From positions 1 to 16,050 of the forward strand of contig CAYRRM010000046.1 in assembly GCA_964426675.1 (NCBI GenBank): 16,050 nt of DNA. The letters are read 5' to 3'. The position numbers were made by a program, and so were the translations under genes. A model generated the notes under the pieces. That model was not told the DNA's origin, searched no databases, and worked only from the letters and a program-made list of their open reading frames with translations. The DNA is from DYMC01 sp035406705. Lineage in GTDB: Bacteria; Verrucomicrobiota; Lentisphaeria; Victivallales; GWF2-50-93. This document shows positions 15,301 through 16,050 of this stretch, piece by piece; within the stretch, counting starts at the first letter, position 1, and the number at the start of each line of letters is the position of its first letter.

Positions 15301-15801
15301 AATCCAGCTCCAAGATGCAGAATAACTCTCGTTAAATTAGCAAAAGAAGAACAAAAAGCAGACGGGCAGATAGACTTCAAGAATATCTTCGACAATACAT
15401 ATGTCCAGACTGATGATGGGCCAAAAAGGGCAGGGGAATTGAAAAAATCAGGTCGTAATGGCACAACTGATAGCGGAGAGAAGGATGAAAAACCGAAGAC
15501 AAGCAATAATAACAATGACAAAATCAGAAAACAGATAGAGGCACTTCGCGCAGAAGGCAATGCTAAACTCGACAAAATACGCGACGAACTCAAAAAGATG
15601 GAGGGACAGGAAATAAAGATGAAATGCCCTATATGTGGATATGGAGGACCTCATTACTGGGATGGAAGTGGATGGTCGTGTAAGAATTGTGGTGCTACCG
15701 TCTGTCAACCATCGAATTATCCAACATCCTCTGGCACTTACTCCAAAGTTCGTGACGATTATAAACGCAGGATCGCTGAACTCGAAGCGAAAATAAAATA
15801 G
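12361..15801 (+). CDS. Large exported multidomain protein with zinc ribbon
   Basis: The 1146-residue product has an N-terminal export signal with an unusually long polar lead: residues 9-17 (NFANFANGA) precede the hydrophobic helix (about 18-33). Residues 35-130 are charged and helical; about 130-270 is beta-rich with repeated G-x-x-V/D-x-N-G strands (DENGKIV, DKNGNPV). A charged coiled coil spans about 365-440, and a small-residue hydrophobic stretch, 564-597, sits in the middle (ASLLTLAQNA, VGAIIAGAPGAI). Another charged coiled coil lies at 670-805. Residues 815-897 and 908-993 are two carboxypeptidase-regulatory/CnaB-like beta domains (VSISVVDKETGSPLDAEVSI; LAVMVVDSESGEAVSGATIA). Near the C-terminus a CX2C-X14-CX2C ribbon uses C1089, C1092, C1107 and C1110. 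It could be a secreted or surface scaffold, or the cargo of the TPR membrane protein encoded upstream. No enzymatic motif was recognised. Confidence 0.88.
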   Translation: MKIKNNKINFANFANGATILLLFVLSFSLICYSLETPDKYQSNDEWKKAREIELQSQIDDAVKRGATPSEISKIREKWVNENRAMESSRSQALRDFIKEVYGVSDDKTAQRILETDFEQSGTKPEQGQGRFGDIDMTPKPEAWKKICDYVNKNPDSNKFDVRGGSIEILNQETTIHNPNKFYKYSVEKGPDGKVKIVEPGKDGAPVRRFDVVAARAGDKESYISYEFDENGKIVIEDGASVGYDKNGNPVRKPGPKIADPHLNTLDNMKKIGNHFDKDKRGNFNYHDNQATAKAVMRTIEGAYGSDPSKWPPDIAEMHRKCYQVKNGVSLEELGMTDKNAKNKFYDQMQDVVKKSYEKTSADSARRDAELDAKRRQEWSEIVELKKKMGEMKKAGDEAGFKKAQSELQEKKSSYEKTSSKLMEKRSLELRAEHGVIENKGIRLLSDCKEGKSVRTVESKYGQVSVQDVETRKVMSPTELEAKLTDSTRKKLAESLKPEIPESSVGKGKTVGSGKVDIEPFSGRKALFDNTGKLLDLYGAYQNYDVTGEALDLVLDTNPTLKKGVQTITAGASLLTLAQNARTSAVGAIIAGAPGAIKSGAEASIDEYAKWYLENPGAGDPNFFQRTAIGFRGANNFAKQFAKDTVYGLTVKPVVDIYQIAESGTGAFNAKLAKIETERKNRENKEQMLATAEEKTFGIVRNKFDSMENDAKKILSDNSSTEDEKKKARAVLKELEFGRRRLQEAIDEQRNRDVSGEFGSNYDEEDENKRHVEHLKAVKEREEARKQRELTMKNLETALSNAEREMKSLTQIADSVKVSISVVDKETGSPLDAEVSISGAKYKNLRQECRNGSVVFKEVPSGNYDIYVMARGYESRRVSYSFDATKKKEYSGSFSLMKMPSDETQAFAKLAVMVVDSESGEAVSGATIALESPDRNYSYSASTPTGAMEFPTLASGDYFVSAGAPGYTAKSRLRIPIEPAKNPAPRCRITLVKLAKEEQKADGQIDFKNIFDNTYVQTDDGPKRAGELKKSGRNGTTDSGEKDEKPKTSNNNNDKIRKQIEALRAEGNAKLDKIRDELKKMEGQEIKMKCPICGYGGPHYWDGSGWSCKNCGATVCQPSNYPTSSGTYSKVRDDYKRRIAELEAKIK
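12391..12410 (+). repeat. Dispersed repeat copy B (ANFANGA)
   Basis: This 20-base unit differs from copy A at one position (C for T at 12405) and is read in the same frame, giving ANFANGA at residues 11-17 of the large exported protein, just ahead of its hydrophobic signal helix. Together with the two bases before it, it extends the peptide to NFANFANGA. Confidence 0.7.
14265..14286 (+). repeat. Perfect 9-base inverted repeat in the large gene
   Basis: TTTCGCAAA at 14265-14273 and TTTGCGAAA at 14278-14286 are perfect complements around a 4-base ACAG loop. The hairpin lies inside the coding region and encodes FAKQFAK. It is built from the same TTCGCAAA half-site as the dispersed repeats. Confidence 0.65.
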
Positions 15802-16050
15802 AAGAAAAATTAAAACAATTTCTCTTGTTTAGTCTATAAAGTCCAACTATGAAAATTTGAATTTCAACTGAATACAACTATCACTTTTTTAGGTTAAAAG
15901 AAAAATGCCTAAATAAATCTCAAAAAATTAAGAAGTCTTTTTTATGGACTCCCTAAAATATAATTTTTTTTCAATTTTGATTTGAAATTGTGGGATTGGT
16001 TATTACTTTAGAAAAAGATTAAGGAAAAATTGTGCAATTATCTAATATGG
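15802..16050. other. AT-rich non-coding end of window
   Basis: No supported gene lies in these 249 bases. A small AT-only hairpin, AAACAA at 15813-15818 with TTGTTT at 15825-15830, directly follows the stop of the large gene, but it is not followed by a U-run and is too weak to call a terminator. Further on, AT-rich runs and a small CAATTT/AAATTG repeat near 15974-15990 are unremarkable. AAGGA at 16021-16025 precedes GTG at 16032 and an in-frame ATG at 16047, which might be the start of a gene beyond the window. Confidence 0.5.

Noticed and set aside
12361..15801. Large exported protein as a polymorphic toxin with an immunity gene
   Set aside because: The hydrophobic middle resembles pre-toxin regions, but the C-terminus is a zinc ribbon rather than a recognisable nuclease or other toxin, and no small immunity gene follows.
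3239..15877. Many minus-strand and alternate-frame open frames of 60-121 codons
   Set aside because: All but the last (15695-15877, which only spills into the trailing spacer) lie inside well-supported plus-strand genes, lack ribosome sites and show no recognisable domain or signal; they are shadows of the coding strand.
15925..15985. Terminator near the end of the window
   Set aside because: AGTC and GACT can form only a 4-base stem before the T-run, which is too weak to support a call in DNA this AT-rich.
16021..16050. New gene starting at GTG 16032 or ATG 16047
   Set aside because: AAGGA is suitably placed before the GTG, but only six full codons are visible, too few to support a gene.

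Overview
The window looks like an AT-rich, two-membrane (diderm) bacterium, because it encodes an outer-membrane secretin together with signal-peptide-bearing periplasmic proteins. Composition, the degenerate FHA modules and several unrecognised proteins suggest a poorly sampled lineage, but the sequence alone does not let me name a phylum. All convincing genes are on the + strand and are tightly packed.

Region 1 (start of window to 10323) is one probable operon of nine genes for a Tad/Flp-type (type IVc) pilus or the related secretion machine. In order these are a TadE-like pseudopilin (5' end outside the window), an unrecognised single-span membrane protein, CpaB/RcpC, the secretin CpaC/RcpA, the ATPase TadA/CpaF with an FHA-like N-terminal extension, the platform proteins TadB and TadC, a single-span protein with a PsbP/Mog1-like domain, and a protein with two FHA-like domains, one membrane span and a long helical periplasmic part. 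Gaps run from a 4-base overlap to about 34 bases, so co-transcription and translational coupling are likely. The flp pilin, prepilin peptidase (TadV) and TadZ are not here and may lie upstream. TadA should power TadB/TadC in the inner membrane, CpaB and the secretin form the periplasmic and outer-membrane conduit, and the FHA-like proteins look like structural adaptors.

Region 2 (10324 to 11084) is a 194-base spacer with a possible promoter, followed by a small exported protein with a clear signal peptide. Base composition rises in GC from about here to 15801.

Region 3 (11085 to 15801) is a two-gene overlapping unit. The first gene is a two-span membrane protein with a TPR domain. The second is a 1146-residue exported protein with long charged coiled-coil stretches, a small-residue hydrophobic middle, two carboxypeptidase-regulatory/CnaB-like beta domains and a C-terminal four-cysteine zinc ribbon. 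The last 249 bases hold no supported gene.

The most unusual signal is at nucleotide level. A split palindrome, GCGANNNTCGC, occurs eight times, seven of them between 11.25 and 15.1 kb, against an expectation well below one. It overlaps an in-frame peptide repeat (ANFANGA-like) in three different genes. Other points of interest are a possible ATC start codon at 11202, three FHA-like domains that all lack the phosphothreonine-binding arginine, and a C-terminal motif shared by two neighbouring genes.
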